Positions 15,490 through 25,496 of a stretch of 64,000 nucleotides of DNA are shown here, in pieces. Position 1 is the first letter of the stretch. Each line of letters starts with the position of its first letter. The translations under genes and the position numbers were made by a program. This DNA comes from Betaproteobacteria bacterium. GTDB taxonomy: Bacteria; Pseudomonadota; Gammaproteobacteria; Burkholderiales; Burkholderiaceae_C. The notes under the pieces are model-generated. The model was not told where the DNA came from and did no database searches. It worked only from the letters and a program-made list of their open reading frames with translations. The stretch covers positions 46,929 through 110,928 of the forward strand of contig JANXSZ010000083.1 of assembly GCA_025356445.1 (NCBI GenBank), written 5' to 3'.

Positions 15490-16479
15490 TCAGGCCGTCC
15501 CGCGCAGCCGCTCAATCAAGCCGTTGAGCGCGTCCAGCGAACCGAACTGAATCGCCAGCTCGCCCATCTCCTCAAACTTGCCATGGCGTTTGACACGCTT
15601 TTTAATGCGCACCTCCACATCGGCCATCAGCAGGTCAGACAGCTCCTCTTCCACCCGCTTGATGTCACGCGACTTTTGCACCTTGGGCGCACTGGCCGCT
15701 TGATCGGGTTCTGTAGAGAGCTTTTTCACCAGGCTTTCAGCCTCGCGCACCGACATGTTCTTGGCGCTGATCTGGTTCGCGGCGGTAATCTGGCTGGCTT
15801 TGTCCAGCGCCAGCAAAGCACGGGCGTGGCCCATGTCCAGGTCACCGGCCATCAGCATGGTTTGCACCGGGTCAGCCAAATTCAGCAGGCGCAGAAGGTT
15901 ACTGGCAGCGCTGCGCGAACGGCCCACAGCTTGGGCGGCGGTCTCGTGCGTGAGGCCAAACTCTTTCACCAAACGCTGCAAACCCTGCGCTTCTTCCAGC
16001 GGATTCAGGTCTTCTCGCTGGATGTTTTCAATCAACGACATGGCTGCGGCGGCTTCGTCTGGCACGTCACGTACCAGCACGGGCACGCTGTCCAGACCGG
16101 CCAGTTTGGCCGCGCGGAAGCGGCGCTCACCCGCGATGATCTCGTACACCGGGCGGCTGCTGGGCTGAGGCGTGCTGCCCGCAGCGGCACCGGCCGTCAA
16201 CAAGGCAGTACGGCGGCGCTGGCCGTCTGCAGCCTCCAGGCGGCGTACCAAAATCGGCTGCATGATGCCCTGCGCCTTGATGCTTTCAGCCAGCTCGTAC
16301 AGCGCACCTTCGTCCATGCGCGTGCGGGGCTGGTAGGCACCGGGTACGATGTCCGTCAGTGGCAAAGTCGATGACAGCCCGGCAGTGGAGCCGGTTTCGT
16401 CTGCGGCGTTGTCTTCGACTTTGGGGCCCAGCAAGGCTTCGAGTCCACGGCCTAAGCCTTTGGGTTTTTTGGTGACCAT
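15490..16479 (-). CDS. parB: Chromosome partitioning protein ParB
   Basis: A protein of 329 residues. It begins MVTKKPKGLGRGLEALLG, the usual ParB N-terminal ParA-interacting motif. The CTP-binding/parS-clamp domain has IMQPILVRR and AGERRFRAAKLAG, followed by MSLIENIQREDLNPLEEAQGLQRL. The HTH reads LTHETAAQAVGRSRSAASNLLRLLNL. The C-terminal dimerisation domain ends FGSLDALNGLIERLRG. Residues about 81-110 are a low-complexity insertion (QRRRTALLTAGAAAGSTPQP) between two conserved strands of the CTP domain. ParB loads at parS sites and slides as a CTP-dependent clamp; four parS-type sites lie 2-5 kb away. It is separated from parA by a hydrolase gene on the same strand. Confidence 0.97.
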   Translation of the reverse strand: MVTKKPKGLGRGLEALLGPKVEDNAADETGSTAGLSSTLPLTDIVPGAYQPRTRMDEGALYELAESIKAQGIMQPILVRRLEAADGQRRRTALLTAGAAAGSTPQPSSRPVYEIIAGERRFRAAKLAGLDSVPVLVRDVPDEAAAAMSLIENIQREDLNPLEEAQGLQRLVKEFGLTHETAAQAVGRSRSAASNLLRLLNLADPVQTMLMAGDLDMGHARALLALDKASQITAANQISAKNMSVREAESLVKKLSTEPDQAASAPKVQKSRDIKRVEEELSDLLMADVEVRIKKRVKRHGKFEEMGELAIQFGSLDALNGLIERLRGTA

Positions 16480-16485
16480 GTGCGC

Positions 16486-17037
16486 TTACGCCTTATCGTG
16501 TTGTTGCATCAAAATATGTAGCAGCCGATGCCCATCGGGCCAGCTGTCCAAGCCTGATTCGGCATTGATATGTCCGCTGTCGCCGTAGTCGATAAACTGC
16601 GATCCCCAGTTTTTTGCCAAGGTTTGGGCACGCTCAAAATCACAATACGGATCGTTATGGCTGCCCAGCAGCACACTGGGGAACGGTAATTTTTGCAGCG
16701 GTATAGGCGACCAGCTGTAGAGCTGCGCACGGATCTCTTCGCGCTCCACGTCACCAGGGGCGACCAGCAACGCTGCTTTCACGCGGTGGGTGTTTTGTGA
16801 ATGTGACGCCCAAGCGGCAACGAGGATGCAACCCAGGCTGTGCGCCACCAGCACGATGGGGCCATCGCACGCAAGCACCACATCTTCCAGGCGGCTGATC
16901 CAGTCACCGCGCAACGGGTGCATCCAGTCGTGTTGCTCCACGCGGGCATAGCGGTACTGGGCTTCCCACAGGCTTTGCCAATGGTCAGACCCGCTGCCCT
17001 GCCAGCCGGGAAGAATGAGGACGTTGGAAGGCTTCAT
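16486..17037 (-). CDS. RBBP9/YdeN-type serine hydrolase
   Basis: A protein of 183 residues with the compact alpha/beta-hydrolase fold of the RBBP9 family. VLILPGWQGSGSDHWQSLWE is at the N-terminus, the nucleophile elbow is LVAHSLGCILVAAW, the acid is in LGSHNDPYCDFERAQ, and the histidine is in DYGDSGHINAESGL, so the Ser-Asp-His triad is complete. The substrate is unknown; the family hydrolyses small esters. It lies between parA and parB on the same strand, 6 bases upstream of parB, so it is probably co-transcribed with parB. A dispersed repeat separates it from parA. I infer no role in partition. Confidence 0.87.
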   Translation of the reverse strand: MKPSNVLILPGWQGSGSDHWQSLWEAQYRYARVEQHDWMHPLRGDWISRLEDVVLACDGPIVLVAHSLGCILVAAWASHSQNTHRVKAALLVAPGDVEREEIRAQLYSWSPIPLQKLPFPSVLLGSHNDPYCDFERAQTLAKNWGSQFIDYGDSGHINAESGLDSWPDGHRLLHILMQQHDKA

Positions 17038-17042
17038 TTGAA

Positions 17043-17112
17043 ATTGAACACTATGAATTTAATAGCACTTGATGCCCATCAGGCGCGCACAAGCAGCTGA
17101 TCAGGTTCAAAA
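17043..17112 (+). repeat. Dispersed repeat copy between parA and the hydrolase gene
   Basis: Contains CTATGAATTTAATAGCACTT, GATGCCCATCAGGCG and a right end with ACAAGCAGCTGATCAGG. It belongs to the same family as the copies at 3769, 8487 and 58708. It fills almost the whole gap between the hydrolase start (17037) and the parA stop (17115). Confidence 0.55.
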
Positions 17113-17114
17113 AC

Positions 17115-17885
17115 TCACATGGTCGCCACACGCTTGACCATTTCTTGCGCAAAGGCGATGAACGCCAAGCTGCCTTTGGCAGAAGGGTCAAAAATCACGC
17201 CTGGCAAACCGTAGCTGGGGGCTTCCGCCAAACGCACATTGCGGGGAATCACGGTGTCAAACACCTTGCCACCAAAGTGCCCCTTGAGCTGGTCGCTAAC
17301 CTGTTGCTGCAAGGTGATACGTGGATCAAACATCATGCGCAGCAGACCGATGATTTGCAGATCAGGGTTCAAATTAGCGTGGACTTGCTTGATGGTGTTG
17401 ACCAAATCCGTCAGCCCTTCAAGCGCGAAGTACTCGCACTGCATGGGCACAATCACGCCGTTGGCAGCGCACAGGCCGTTCAAGGTCAGCATTGAGAGCG
17501 AAGGCGGGCAATCAACGAGGATAAAGTCGTACTCGCTCTGCACCGTTGCAAACGCCTGCTTCAAACGCTTTTCGCGGCGGTCCAGATTGACGATTTCAAT
17601 CTCAGCACCGGCCAGTTCGCGGTTCGCGGCCAGCACGTCATAGCCGCATTTATCAGCACGCACACGGGCTTCAGCGACGGTAGCGGATTCAAGCAGCACG
17701 TCGTACACCGACAACGCCACGCTGCGCTTATCCACACCCGACCCCATGGTGGCGTTGCCCTGCGGATCAAGATCGACCATCAGCACACGCTGGCCTATTT
17801 TGGCCAGACCGGCTGCCAGGTTGACGGTGGTGGTGGTTTTACCGACCCCACCTTTTTGATTCGCGACACAGAAAATTTTGGCCAT
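17115..17885 (-). CDS. parA: Chromosome partitioning ATPase ParA (Soj)
   Basis: A protein of 256 residues, the chromosomal (short) ParA form without an N-terminal HTH. Deviant Walker A is NQKGGVGKTTTTVNLAAGL near residues 9-27, Walker A' includes RVLMVDLDPQGNATMGSG, and Walker B is YDFILVDCPPSLSMLTLNGL. It forms an ATP-dependent gradient on nucleoid DNA that moves ParB-parS complexes. It lies downstream of mnmG-rsmG-lysE on the same strand, only 14 bases after lysE, a widely conserved gene order near bacterial origins except for the lysE and hydrolase insertions. Confidence 0.97.
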   Translation of the reverse strand: MAKIFCVANQKGGVGKTTTTVNLAAGLAKIGQRVLMVDLDPQGNATMGSGVDKRSVALSVYDVLLESATVAEARVRADKCGYDVLAANRELAGAEIEIVNLDRREKRLKQAFATVQSEYDFILVDCPPSLSMLTLNGLCAANGVIVPMQCEYFALEGLTDLVNTIKQVHANLNPDLQIIGLLRMMFDPRITLQQQVSDQLKGHFGGKVFDTVIPRNVRLAEAPSYGLPGVIFDPSAKGSLAFIAFAQEMVKRVATM

Positions 17886-17899
17886 GGACTGCTTAACAA

Positions 17900-18514
17900 C
17901 TATTTAGTGAGAGCCAGCTTGACGCCGAACCCGATGAGAAAAATACCCGCCAGCTTTTCCAGCACGCGGGTGATAGCGGGGTTCGCACGAATGCGCTCCG
18001 CAAGAAAGTAGGTCAACAGCACAGCAATCAAGCTGTAAAGAAAACCCAATGCGGCAATAGTCGCCGCCATCACACCAAATGTCACCATGCCTTGGTGATG
18101 CACAGGATCGACAAACAGCGGAAAAAATGCCATGTAAAACACAATGGCCTTGGGGTTCAGCAAGGTAATCATCATGGCTTGACGAAAGTAATGGCGGGGC
18201 AAGATATTCAAGACAGGCTTGCTACCAGGCTTGGCTGTCAGCATTTTGAACCCCATCCAAGCCAAATAGGCAGCACCCAGCCATTGAACAGCATGAAAAG
18301 CAGCCGGATACGCAGCGAGAAGCGCAGCAACACCAGCAACAGCCATCCACAACAGCACCTGATCACCCGCAATGATGCCCAACGCAGCAGCCAAACCGCC
18401 AGCGATACCGCCTTTGCTGGTCGAGGTGATGAGCGCCAAATTGCCTGGGCCTGGAATGGCTAAAAACAAAATGATGGCAGCGACAAATGCACCGTAGTCT
18501 GCAATACCGAACAT
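17900..18514 (-). CDS. LysE/RhtB-family amino-acid exporter
   Basis: A membrane protein of 204 residues. The family signature lies early: FLAIPGPGNLALITSTSKGG at residues 18-37. Hydrophobic spans alternate through GLAAALGIIAGDQVLLWMAVAGVAALL, the middle part (LLNPKAIVFYMAFFPLFVD) is conserved in RhtB-type exporters, and the C-terminus ends LAGIFLIGFGVKLALTK. It should export amino acids or derivatives using the proton gradient; the substrate is unknown. It is inserted between rsmG and parA in what is otherwise a standard gid-par cluster, on the same strand, with 26 and 14 bases to its neighbours, so it is likely co-transcribed. Confidence 0.88.
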   Translation of the reverse strand: MFGIADYGAFVAAIILFLAIPGPGNLALITSTSKGGIAGGLAAALGIIAGDQVLLWMAVAGVAALLAAYPAAFHAVQWLGAAYLAWMGFKMLTAKPGSKPVLNILPRHYFRQAMMITLLNPKAIVFYMAFFPLFVDPVHHQGMVTFGVMAATIAALGFLYSLIAVLLTYFLAERIRANPAITRVLEKLAGIFLIGFGVKLALTK

Positions 18515-18540
18515 GAGAGGTTTCCTTTTTGCGCTGAAGT

Positions 18541-19203
18541 TTACTTGGCATGCAGCCAGAGCAAGCAGCGCTCAGCATCCAGCCCGGGTACTTTGAGTTG
18601 TTCCACGTGAAACAAACTGATATTTGACGGCAATGCGGCCAGCTCATCCGCCGGGTGCTTGCCCTTCATGGCCAGCCAAACGCCGGTGGGCGAGAGAGCC
18701 GCTTGTGACCAAGTGGTGAAATCCACCAGCGAGGCGAACGCCCGGGAGCACACCACATCAAAGTCGGCACCTTTCAGCGTCTCGACACGGGCGTTCACCG
18801 CTTTGAGGTTGGTCAGCTGCAACGTACTGGCCGCTTGCTGGATGAACGCCGTTTTTTTACCCACGGTGTCCACACAGGTGACTTGTAAATGCGGGCAGCA
18901 CACAGCCAGCACCACACCGGGCAAACCAGCACCGGAACCCACGTCGAGCAGTCGAGCAACCTTGCCATCGGTAAACCCAACGGAGCTTAAATGCCTCTCT
19001 AGCGCAGGCAGCACAGCCAGACTGTCCAGCAGATGGTGGCGCAGCATCTCGTCGGGTGAGCGCACGGCAGTCAGGTTGTAGACCTTGTTCCATTTGCCAA
19101 TCAGGTCTTGGTACCTCAGCAGTTGGGCGACTTGGTGTGCAGACAAGCTCAAGCCCAGCGCGGCCAAGCCATCTTGCAGTTCGTTCGTTTGGCTGTGACT
19201 CAT
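18541..19203 (-). CDS. rsmG: 16S rRNA (guanine-N7) methyltransferase RsmG
   Basis: A protein of 220 residues. It methylates G527 of 16S rRNA using SAM. Visible motifs are [33 protein letters not shown], typical of the RsmG N-terminus; the SAM-binding [17 protein letters not shown]; and [39 protein letters not shown] follows, then [11 protein letters not shown]. The start overlaps the mnmG stop by 4 bases, so the two are translationally coupled as in many bacteria. A parS-type site falls inside the 3' part at 18599-18614. Confidence 0.96.
   Translation of the reverse strand: MSHSQTNELQDGLAALGLSLSAHQVAQLLRYQDLIGKWNKVYNLTAVRSPDEMLRHHLLDSLAVLPALERHLSSVGFTDGKVARLLDVGSGAGLPGVVLAVCCPHLQVTCVDTVGKKTAFIQQAASTLQLTNLKAVNARVETLKGADFDVVCSRAFASLVDFTTWSQAALSPTGVWLAMKGKHPADELAALPSNISLFHVEQLKVPGLDAERCLLWLHAK
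18599..18614. promoter_or_regulatory. parS-type site (15/16) within rsmG
   Basis: TGTTCCACGTGAAACA differs from the consensus parS palindrome at one base (C for T at position 5). It is the site nearest to parA-parB. Confidence 0.75.
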
Positions 19204-21227
19204 GATTGCTCTGCCACCTGCTCTACGGCTTGAGTGGGCGCATGCAACTTACGCCCACTCTTTTTCAAATGAACCAACAGCAGCGACACCGCAGCAGGTG
19301 TGATGCCGGAAATACGTGCCGCTTGTCCCAATGTCTCAGGCCGCTGCTTGTGCAACTTTTGCCGGGCTTCAAACGACAACGCTGTCACCTGCAAATAGTC
19401 CATGTCCACGGGCAGTCGCAGATTTTCGTAATGTGCAGCGCGCTCTACCTCACCCTTTTGGCGGTCGATGTAGCCGGAATACTTGGCTGCAATTTCTACC
19501 TGCTCGATCACCGCTGCACCCAGATCATGATCAGCAGACGTTGCTGTTTCACGTGAAACAAGTGCGGCCAATTCTGCACTGGCGTGCTTGCCATCGTCCA
19601 GTGACATCAGGCTCGCATACGTCACATCAGGTCTGCGCAGCAAGTCGGTGAAGCTGTATTCGTGTTCAATGGCTTTGCCGAAGACACGCTCAGACTCACT
19701 CAAGCTCAGGTTCTTTGGGCTGACCCAGATAGATTTGAGGCGCTCTGTTTCACGTGAAACAGCATCGCGCTTGCGACTGAAAGCCTCCCAGCGCACATCA
19801 TCCACCAAGCCCAGTTTTCGGCCTGCTTCGGTCAAGCGCGTGTCAGCATTGTCTTCACGCAGTTGCAAGCGGAATTCGGCTCGGCTGGTGAACATGCGGT
19901 AAGGCTCGGTAACACCCTGGGTCACAAGGTCATCGACCAGCACGCCAAGATACGCTTCGTCACGGCGTGGCAACCAAGGGGCATCACCTCGGCATTGCAG
20001 CGCGGCGTTGATTCCGGCAAACAAACCTTGTGCGGCAGCCTCTTCATAGCCGGTGGTGCCATTGATCTGGCCTGCGAAAAACAGGCCACCAATGGCCTTG
20101 GTCTCGAAGCTGTTGGTCAGCGCACGCGGGTCAAAGTAGTCGTACTCAATCGCATAACCAGGACGCAGGATGTGGGCATTCTCTAGGCCCGCCATAGAGC
20201 GCACCAAGTCATACTGCACATCAAACGGCAGACTGGTGGAAATGCCATTGGGGTAGACCTCGTGGGTCGTCAGGCCTTCAGGCTCCAGGAAAATCTGGTG
20301 GCTGTCTTTGTCAGCGAAGCGGTTGATTTTGTCTTCCACACTAGGGCAGTAGCGCGGCCCTACACCTTCTATCTTGCCAGTGAACATGGGGCTGCGGTCA
20401 AACCCGCTGCGGATGATGTCGTGCGTGCGTTCGTTGGTGTGCGTGATCCAGCATGGCACTTGCTGCGGGTGCATGGCCTTGTTGCCCAGGTAGCTGAACA
20501 CGGGCACCGCGCCCTCCTCGCCCACGCCACCCGGCATACCGTCTCCGGGCTGCGCGGTGCAGCGGCTGAAGTCGATGGTGCGGCCATCGAGACGCGGCGG
20601 CGTACCGGTCTTCAAGCGGCCTTGCGGCAACTTCAGTTCTTTCAAACGAGCCGACAGGCTGACGGCGGGTGGGTCGCCCGCACGGCCTGCGGCGTAGTTG
20701 TTCAGCCCGACGTGGATTTTGCCGTCGAGGAAAGTCCCCGCAGTCAACACCACGGTGCGGCTGCGAAAGCGAATGCCGATCTGCGTCACCGCACCCACAA
20801 CGCGCTCACCCGTACCGGTGCTTTCCACCATCAAATCGTCCACCGCTTGCTGAAACAGCCACAGGTTAGGCTGATTTTCCAGGCGAGTGCGAATGGCGGC
20901 CCTGTACAGGATACGGTCAGCCTGTGCCCGGGTCGCACGCACCGCTGGGCCTTTACTGGAATTGAGAATACGGAATTGAATACCGCCCTCATCCGTGGCA
21001 ATACCCATCGCCCCACCCAGCGCATCCACCTCTTTGACCAAATGGCCTTTGCCGATTCCGCCTATCGACGGGTTACAGCTCATCTGGCCCAGGGTTTCGA
21101 TGTTGTGCGTCAACAGCAAAGTCTTGCAGCCCATGCGGGCAGAAGCCAATGCAGCCTCGGTGCCCGCGTGGCCGCCACCAACAACGATCACGTCAAATTC
21201 CTGGGGGTAGTTCATTCCGGAGGTCAT
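19200..21227 (-). CDS. mnmG: tRNA uridine 5-carboxymethylaminomethyl modification enzyme MnmG (GidA)
   Basis: A protein of 675 residues, beginning [33 protein letters not shown] with the FAD-binding GGGHAGxEAA motif. Further hallmarks are [42 protein letters not shown] and the C-terminal helical domain ([17 protein letters not shown] [39 protein letters not shown]). With MnmE it installs the cmnm5 group at wobble U34 of several tRNAs. A second start at 21215 (MNYPQ) is possible. Two perfect parS sites lie inside the gene and a third lies in its upstream region, so ParB spreading would cover it. Confidence 0.97.
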   Translation of the reverse strand: MTSGMNYPQEFDVIVVGGGHAGTEAALASARMGCKTLLLTHNIETLGQMSCNPSIGGIGKGHLVKEVDALGGAMGIATDEGGIQFRILNSSKGPAVRATRAQADRILYRAAIRTRLENQPNLWLFQQAVDDLMVESTGTGERVVGAVTQIGIRFRSRTVVLTAGTFLDGKIHVGLNNYAAGRAGDPPAVSLSARLKELKLPQGRLKTGTPPRLDGRTIDFSRCTAQPGDGMPGGVGEEGAVPVFSYLGNKAMHPQQVPCWITHTNERTHDIIRSGFDRSPMFTGKIEGVGPRYCPSVEDKINRFADKDSHQIFLEPEGLTTHEVYPNGISTSLPFDVQYDLVRSMAGLENAHILRPGYAIEYDYFDPRALTNSFETKAIGGLFFAGQINGTTGYEEAAAQGLFAGINAALQCRGDAPWLPRRDEAYLGVLVDDLVTQGVTEPYRMFTSRAEFRLQLREDNADTRLTEAGRKLGLVDDVRWEAFSRKRDAVSRETERLKSIWVSPKNLSLSESERVFGKAIEHEYSFTDLLRRPDVTYASLMSLDDGKHASAELAALVSRETATSADHDLGAAVIEQVEIAAKYSGYIDRQKGEVERAAHYENLRLPVDMDYLQVTALSFEARQKLHKQRPETLGQAARISGITPAAVSLLLVHLKKSGRKLHAPTQAVEQVAEQS
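19545..19560. promoter_or_regulatory. parS: parS site, perfect 16-bp palindrome
   Basis: TGTTTCACGTGAAACA, an exact match to the widely conserved chromosomal parS consensus, located within the mnmG coding sequence. Confidence 0.93.
19746..19761. promoter_or_regulatory. parS: parS site, perfect 16-bp palindrome
   Basis: TGTTTCACGTGAAACA again, 201 bases from the previous site and also within mnmG. Confidence 0.93.
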
Positions 21228-21360
21228 ACCAAAAGTCCTTGCGGCTGCGCGCCTGTAGAGTCAATTTCAACCTCGTTTCAGCACTGCACAGCGCTGTCGT
21301 TGGAGGTGAAATTATCTCGCGCTTGTTGCCGCTTAGGGTTTCAGCAGATTGGGACATGCA

Positions 21361-21376
21361 GGTTTCACGTGAAACA
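21361..21376. promoter_or_regulatory. parS: parS site (perfect 14-bp core) upstream of mnmG
   Basis: GGTTTCACGTGAAACA has the full 14-base core GTTTCACGTGAAAC with a changed first base. It lies in the gap between mnmG and glgP, beside the glgP terminator. Confidence 0.88.
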
Positions 21377-21380
21377 CTGC

Positions 21381-21421
21381 AAAAAAAGGCAAGGCAGCCC
21401 CCTCATGGCTTGCCTTGCCTT
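21381..21421 (-). terminator. Rho-independent terminator of the pgm-glgCAP operon
   Basis: AAGGCAAGGCA at 21386-21396 pairs with TGCCTTGCCTT at 21411-21421. Read on the minus strand, the stem is followed by a run of seven T, 6 bases after the glgP stop. This is the end of the glycogen operon. Confidence 0.9.
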
Positions 21422-21426
21422 GGTGA

Positions 21427-23925
21427 TTACGCTCTCAAAACAACAGGCTTGGTCTTCCAAATCGTGTCAGCGTATTCTGCGATCGTGCGGTCTGACGAGA
21501 AAGGCCCCATGCCTGCGACGTTGAGAATGGCTTTGCGTGTCCAGGCATTTGGGTCTTCGTAGAGTGCGTCCACCTTGCCCTGTGCCGCGACGTAGCTGGC
21601 GTAATCGGCCAACAACAGGTAGTGGTCGCCCCAGTTCACCAGCGTGTCGAAGATGTTCTGGAAACGTGCGGGTTCGTCGGGCGAGAACAAGCCGTCACGA
21701 ATGGCATCCAAGGCCCGTTGCAACATCAGATCCGCTTCGTAATACGCACGTGGCTGGTAGCCTTTGGCCCGGATGTCGGCGACCTCGGGCGTGGTGTTGC
21801 CGAAGATGAAGATGTTGTCAGCCCCCACGTTCTCCAGCATCTCGACGTTCGCACCGTCCAGCGTACCGATGGTGAGTGCACCGTTCAATGCAAACTTCAT
21901 GTTGCCGGTGCCTGAAGCCTCGGTGCCCGCCGTGGAAATTTGCTCAGACAAATCGGCTGCGGGGATAAGCATTTCAGCCAAGCTCACGCTGTAGTTCGGT
22001 GCGAACACCACCTTCAGCAAATCGCCCACACGCGGGTCGTTGTTGACGGTTTTGGCCACACCGTGGATCAGCTCAATCACCAGTTTGGCCATGTGGTACG
22101 CCGATGCGGCCTTGCCAGCGAAGACCACCACGCGCGGCACCATGCTGCTGGCAGCGGCCTCGGGGTTGTCCAGAATCTGCTGGTAGCGGGTAATGACGTG
22201 CAGCACGTTCATCAGTTGGCGCTTGTACTCGTGGATACGTTTGACCTGCACATCAAACAGTGCGCTGGGGTTGATCTCCAGCCCCAAATGCTGCTTGACC
22301 CACACGGCTAAACGCTGCTTGTTCACCTGCTTGGCATGGCGGAAAGCGCCGACAAAAGCCGGTTGCTCCGCCATGTGGCGCAGCGCTTCGAGTTGACTCA
22401 AATCGCGCCGCCAGCCACGCCCAATACGCTGGTCGAGCAAGGCGGCGAGCGAGGGGTTGGCCTGCGCCAACCAGCGGCGAGGCGTCACGCCATTGGTTTT
22501 GTTGTTGAAACGCTCAGGAAACAGTTTGGCAAAGTCGGCAAAGATGGACTGCTTCATCAGCTCGGAATGCAGGCCCGATACGCCGTTGATCGAGTGGCTG
22601 GCCACCACCGCCACATAGGCCATGCGCACCCGGCGCTCGCCAGATTCGTCCACCAGCGAGAGGCGTCGCATCAGTTCCGTATCGTGGCCATACTGCTGGG
22701 TAACGGACGCCAAAAAGTGCGCATTGATGTCGAACATGATTTGCAAATGGCGTGGCAGCACGCGGCCCAGCATCTCCACCGGCCAAGTTTCCAGCGCCTC
22801 GTGCATCAGCGTGTGGTTGGTGTACGAAAACACTTTTTGCGCGTAGCCCCAGGCGGTCGCCCAGGGCAGTTGGTGTTCGTCCAGCAGCAGGCGCATCAAC
22901 TCGGGAATGGCCAGCACGGGATGCGTGTCATTCAGGTGGATGCTGACTTTCTCAGGCAGTTGCTCGAAGCCCACGTGGCTGCGCAGATAGCGGCGAATCA
23001 AGTCCTGCAAGCTGGCGCTGACGAAGAAATACTCTTGCTGCAAACGCAGCTCGCGGCCCGACGCGGTGGAGTCGTCCGGGTACAGCACGCGGGAGACATT
23101 TTCAGAGTGGTTTTTACCCTCCACGGCCGCCATGTAGTTGCCTTTGTTAAAGGCGGACAAATCCATTTCTTCAGTCGCACTGGCTGACCACAGCCGCAGC
23201 GTGTTGGTCGCCTGGGTGCCGTAGCCAGGGATGATGGTGTCGTAGGCCATGGCCAACACGTCGTGGGTATCTACCCAGACTGCTATCTTTCCAGTAGCAC
23301 TGTCGCGTTGTTCCACGTGCCCCCCAAAGCGAATACGGTAGGTTAATTCGGGGCGCTGGAATTCCCAGGGGTTTTGCTTGGTCAGCCAGTAATCGGGCGC
23401 TTCTACCTGACGGCCATTGACGATGGTCTGGCGGAACATGCCGTATTCATAGCGAATGCCATAACCAAAACCGGGCACACCCAAGGTGGCCATCGAGTCC
23501 AAAAAGCAGGCGGCCAAACGGCCCAAGCCACCGTTGCCCAACGCCGCATCGGGCTCCAGTTCCGCCAGCGCGTCGTAGTCCACGCCGAAATCCGCGAGGG
23601 CTTGGCGCACCGTGTTTTGCAGCTCCAGCGCAAGGATGGCGTTGGTGAAGGTGCGACCAATCAGGAACTCCATGGAGAGGTAGTACACACGCTTCAGGTC
23701 TTGGGCGTACTGGGCGCGGGTGGTGGCCAGCCAGCGTTCCATCAATTGGTCACGCACGGCCAAGGAAGTGGCACGCAGCCAGTCATCGGTACGGGGTGCC
23801 ACCGGGTCACCAGGGATCGCCAGCGGGTCTTTGCCAATGGCGTAAATCAGCTTGTGAGCAATGGCGCGCTTGAAGGCGGCCACGTCAGGCAAGGGGTGGT
23901 CGTAGAGAGGTTCTTGTAGGCTCAT
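21427..23925 (-). CDS. glgP: Glycogen phosphorylase
   Basis: A protein of 832 residues, full length for the GT35 family. It releases glucose-1-phosphate from alpha-1,4-glucan ends using pyridoxal phosphate. Recognisable parts are [69 protein letters not shown] and the PLP-site region [28 protein letters not shown], which contains the Schiff-base lysine. It is the last gene of a pgm-glgC-glgA-glgP row, 82 bases after glgA. Its product glucose-1-phosphate is the substrate of Pgm and GlgC encoded upstream. Confidence 0.97.
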   Translation of the reverse strand: MSLQEPLYDHPLPDVAAFKRAIAHKLIYAIGKDPLAIPGDPVAPRTDDWLRATSLAVRDQLMERWLATTRAQYAQDLKRVYYLSMEFLIGRTFTNAILALELQNTVRQALADFGVDYDALAELEPDAALGNGGLGRLAACFLDSMATLGVPGFGYGIRYEYGMFRQTIVNGRQVEAPDYWLTKQNPWEFQRPELTYRIRFGGHVEQRDSATGKIAVWVDTHDVLAMAYDTIIPGYGTQATNTLRLWSASATEEMDLSAFNKGNYMAAVEGKNHSENVSRVLYPDDSTASGRELRLQQEYFFVSASLQDLIRRYLRSHVGFEQLPEKVSIHLNDTHPVLAIPELMRLLLDEHQLPWATAWGYAQKVFSYTNHTLMHEALETWPVEMLGRVLPRHLQIMFDINAHFLASVTQQYGHDTELMRRLSLVDESGERRVRMAYVAVVASHSINGVSGLHSELMKQSIFADFAKLFPERFNNKTNGVTPRRWLAQANPSLAALLDQRIGRGWRRDLSQLEALRHMAEQPAFVGAFRHAKQVNKQRLAVWVKQHLGLEINPSALFDVQVKRIHEYKRQLMNVLHVITRYQQILDNPEAAASSMVPRVVVFAGKAASAYHMAKLVIELIHGVAKTVNNDPRVGDLLKVVFAPNYSVSLAEMLIPAADLSEQISTAGTEASGTGNMKFALNGALTIGTLDGANVEMLENVGADNIFIFGNTTPEVADIRAKGYQPRAYYEADLMLQRALDAIRDGLFSPDEPARFQNIFDTLVNWGDHYLLLADYASYVAAQGKVDALYEDPNAWTRKAILNVAGMGPFSSDRTIAEYADTIWKTKPVVLRA

Positions 23926-24007
23926 ATGAGGGTCGCTGAACGCGAGTCAGTGCAAAAAAAGAAAAGAGGAAGGAGGGGTGAGAAAGCGAACACGGCGGTG
24001 GTTGCGG

Positions 24008-25471
24008 TCACACCGACAGGGCCGATTGGTACAACGCCACGTACTGCGCAGCCGCGTTTTGCCAGCCCAAGTCTTGACGCATGGCGCGGGCGCGAACCCG
24101 GTTCCATTCAGGGCGCTGCGCGAAGAGCGCAAAGGCACGGCGCACCGCGCGGTCAAACGCGGCTTGTGTGAAATCGTGGAACACAAAACCGTTGGCGCTG
24201 CCATCGGCCAAGTCTTCGAGCGAACAGTCCACCACCGTGTCGGCCAAGCCACCCACGCAGTGAACCAGCGGCAAACTGCCGTATTTCAGACCGTACATCT
24301 GGGTGAGGCCGCACGGTTCGAAGCGCGAGGGCACCAGCGTCACATCGCTGGCGGCAAAGATGCTGTGGGCGAAGCTTTCGTCGTAGCCAATGCGCACCGA
24401 TACGGACTCTGGATGCGCCGCAGCGCGAGCACGGAAAGCGTCTTCCATCGCGCCTTCACCACTGCCAAGCAGCACCAACTGGCCACCTTGGGCGATCAAC
24501 GCATCCAGCCCAGCCAGCACCCAATGCAAGCCTTTTTGCTCGGTCAGGCGGCTGACCACGCCAAACAGGGGGGCTTCAGTTTGCACGGCCAAGCCCAGCG
24601 TTTCTTGCAATGCGGCTTTGCAACGCGCTTTGCCACCGGGTTTGCGGGCATCGAAAGGGTGGGCAATCAGCGGGTCGCTGGCAGGGTTCCACACGGCATC
24701 GTCCACCGCATTCAGGATGCCTGACAGCACGCCAGCGCGCGCGCGCAGCAGGCCATCCAAGCCGCAGCCCTGTTCAGGCGTTTGAATCTCACGGGCGTAA
24801 GTAGGGCTGACGGTGCTGATGCGGTCAGCGTAGTACAGCCCGGCTTTCATGAACGACATCTGACCATGGAACTCCAGCCCGTCCACCGCAAACGCGGTAT
24901 CGGGCAAACCCAGATCGCCAAAATGGTGCGCAGCAAATACGCCCTGGTAAGCCAGGTTATGCACGGTGTAGACGGTGGCAACCCGGGGAAATTGCGCTGG
25001 AGATTGCGCAGGGGCAAAGGCCATGTAAGCTGGGGCCAGTGCGGCGTGCCAATCATGGCAATGCACCACTTGCGGCTGCCAGTCAACATCCAGTCCGCGT
25101 GCCATTTGGGCAGCCACCCAGCCCAGCAGTGCAAAACGGCGGTGATTATCAGCGTAGGGCTGGCGGCGAGCGTCCTCATACGGGTTGCCAGGGCGGTCAT
25201 AGAGTTGCGGGGCATCAATGACATAGGCGGCCGTGTCCAGCGCTGCCAAACGGCCCCACAGCAGCGTCACGCGGTCGCCCCAGGGGGTTGACAGCACGCA
25301 CAAGGTTTGCACCTCTTGCAGGTCGCCCAGAATAGGTGCAAAGCCTGGCAGCAGCAGACGCGGCTCGCAGCCCGCCGCCGTCAGCGCAGCGGGCAATGCG
25401 CCTGCAATGTCAGCCAACCCCCCGGTTTTGAGCAGAGGGAAAATTTCAGCGCTGACTTGCAGGATATTCAT
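24008..25471 (-). CDS. glgA: Glycogen (starch) synthase, ADP-glucose type
   Basis: A protein of 487 residues starting MNILQVSAEIFPLLKTGGLADI, where KTGGLAD is the ADP-glucose-binding motif of GT5 synthases. Other landmarks are VVHCHDWHAALAPAYMAF, VYTVHNLAYQGVF, FMKAGLYYADRISTVSPTYAREI, FGVVSRLTEQKGLHWVL and the C-terminal VPSRFEPCGLTQMYGLKYGSLPLVHCVGGL with the catalytic glutamates. It extends alpha-1,4-glucan. A 12-codon in-frame extension upstream was rejected, because the family begins directly with the MxILxVSxE strand. It lies 25 bases after glgC. Confidence 0.97.
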   Translation of the reverse strand: MNILQVSAEIFPLLKTGGLADIAGALPAALTAAGCEPRLLLPGFAPILGDLQEVQTLCVLSTPWGDRVTLLWGRLAALDTAAYVIDAPQLYDRPGNPYEDARRQPYADNHRRFALLGWVAAQMARGLDVDWQPQVVHCHDWHAALAPAYMAFAPAQSPAQFPRVATVYTVHNLAYQGVFAAHHFGDLGLPDTAFAVDGLEFHGQMSFMKAGLYYADRISTVSPTYAREIQTPEQGCGLDGLLRARAGVLSGILNAVDDAVWNPASDPLIAHPFDARKPGGKARCKAALQETLGLAVQTEAPLFGVVSRLTEQKGLHWVLAGLDALIAQGGQLVLLGSGEGAMEDAFRARAAAHPESVSVRIGYDESFAHSIFAASDVTLVPSRFEPCGLTQMYGLKYGSLPLVHCVGGLADTVVDCSLEDLADGSANGFVFHDFTQAAFDRAVRRAFALFAQRPEWNRVRARAMRQDLGWQNAAAQYVALYQSALSV

Positions 25472-25496
25472 CGTTACGTGCTTTCTGCTATCTAAG

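Noticed and set aside
21250..21524. Plus-strand frames across the mnmG-glgP gap
   Set aside because: They run antisense through both genes and across the terminator and parS site; no domain or ribosome-binding site supports them.
23308..23321. parS half-site within glgP (TGTTCCACGTG)
   Set aside because: Only one arm matches; the other arm is GCCCCCC-like. Not a parS palindrome.
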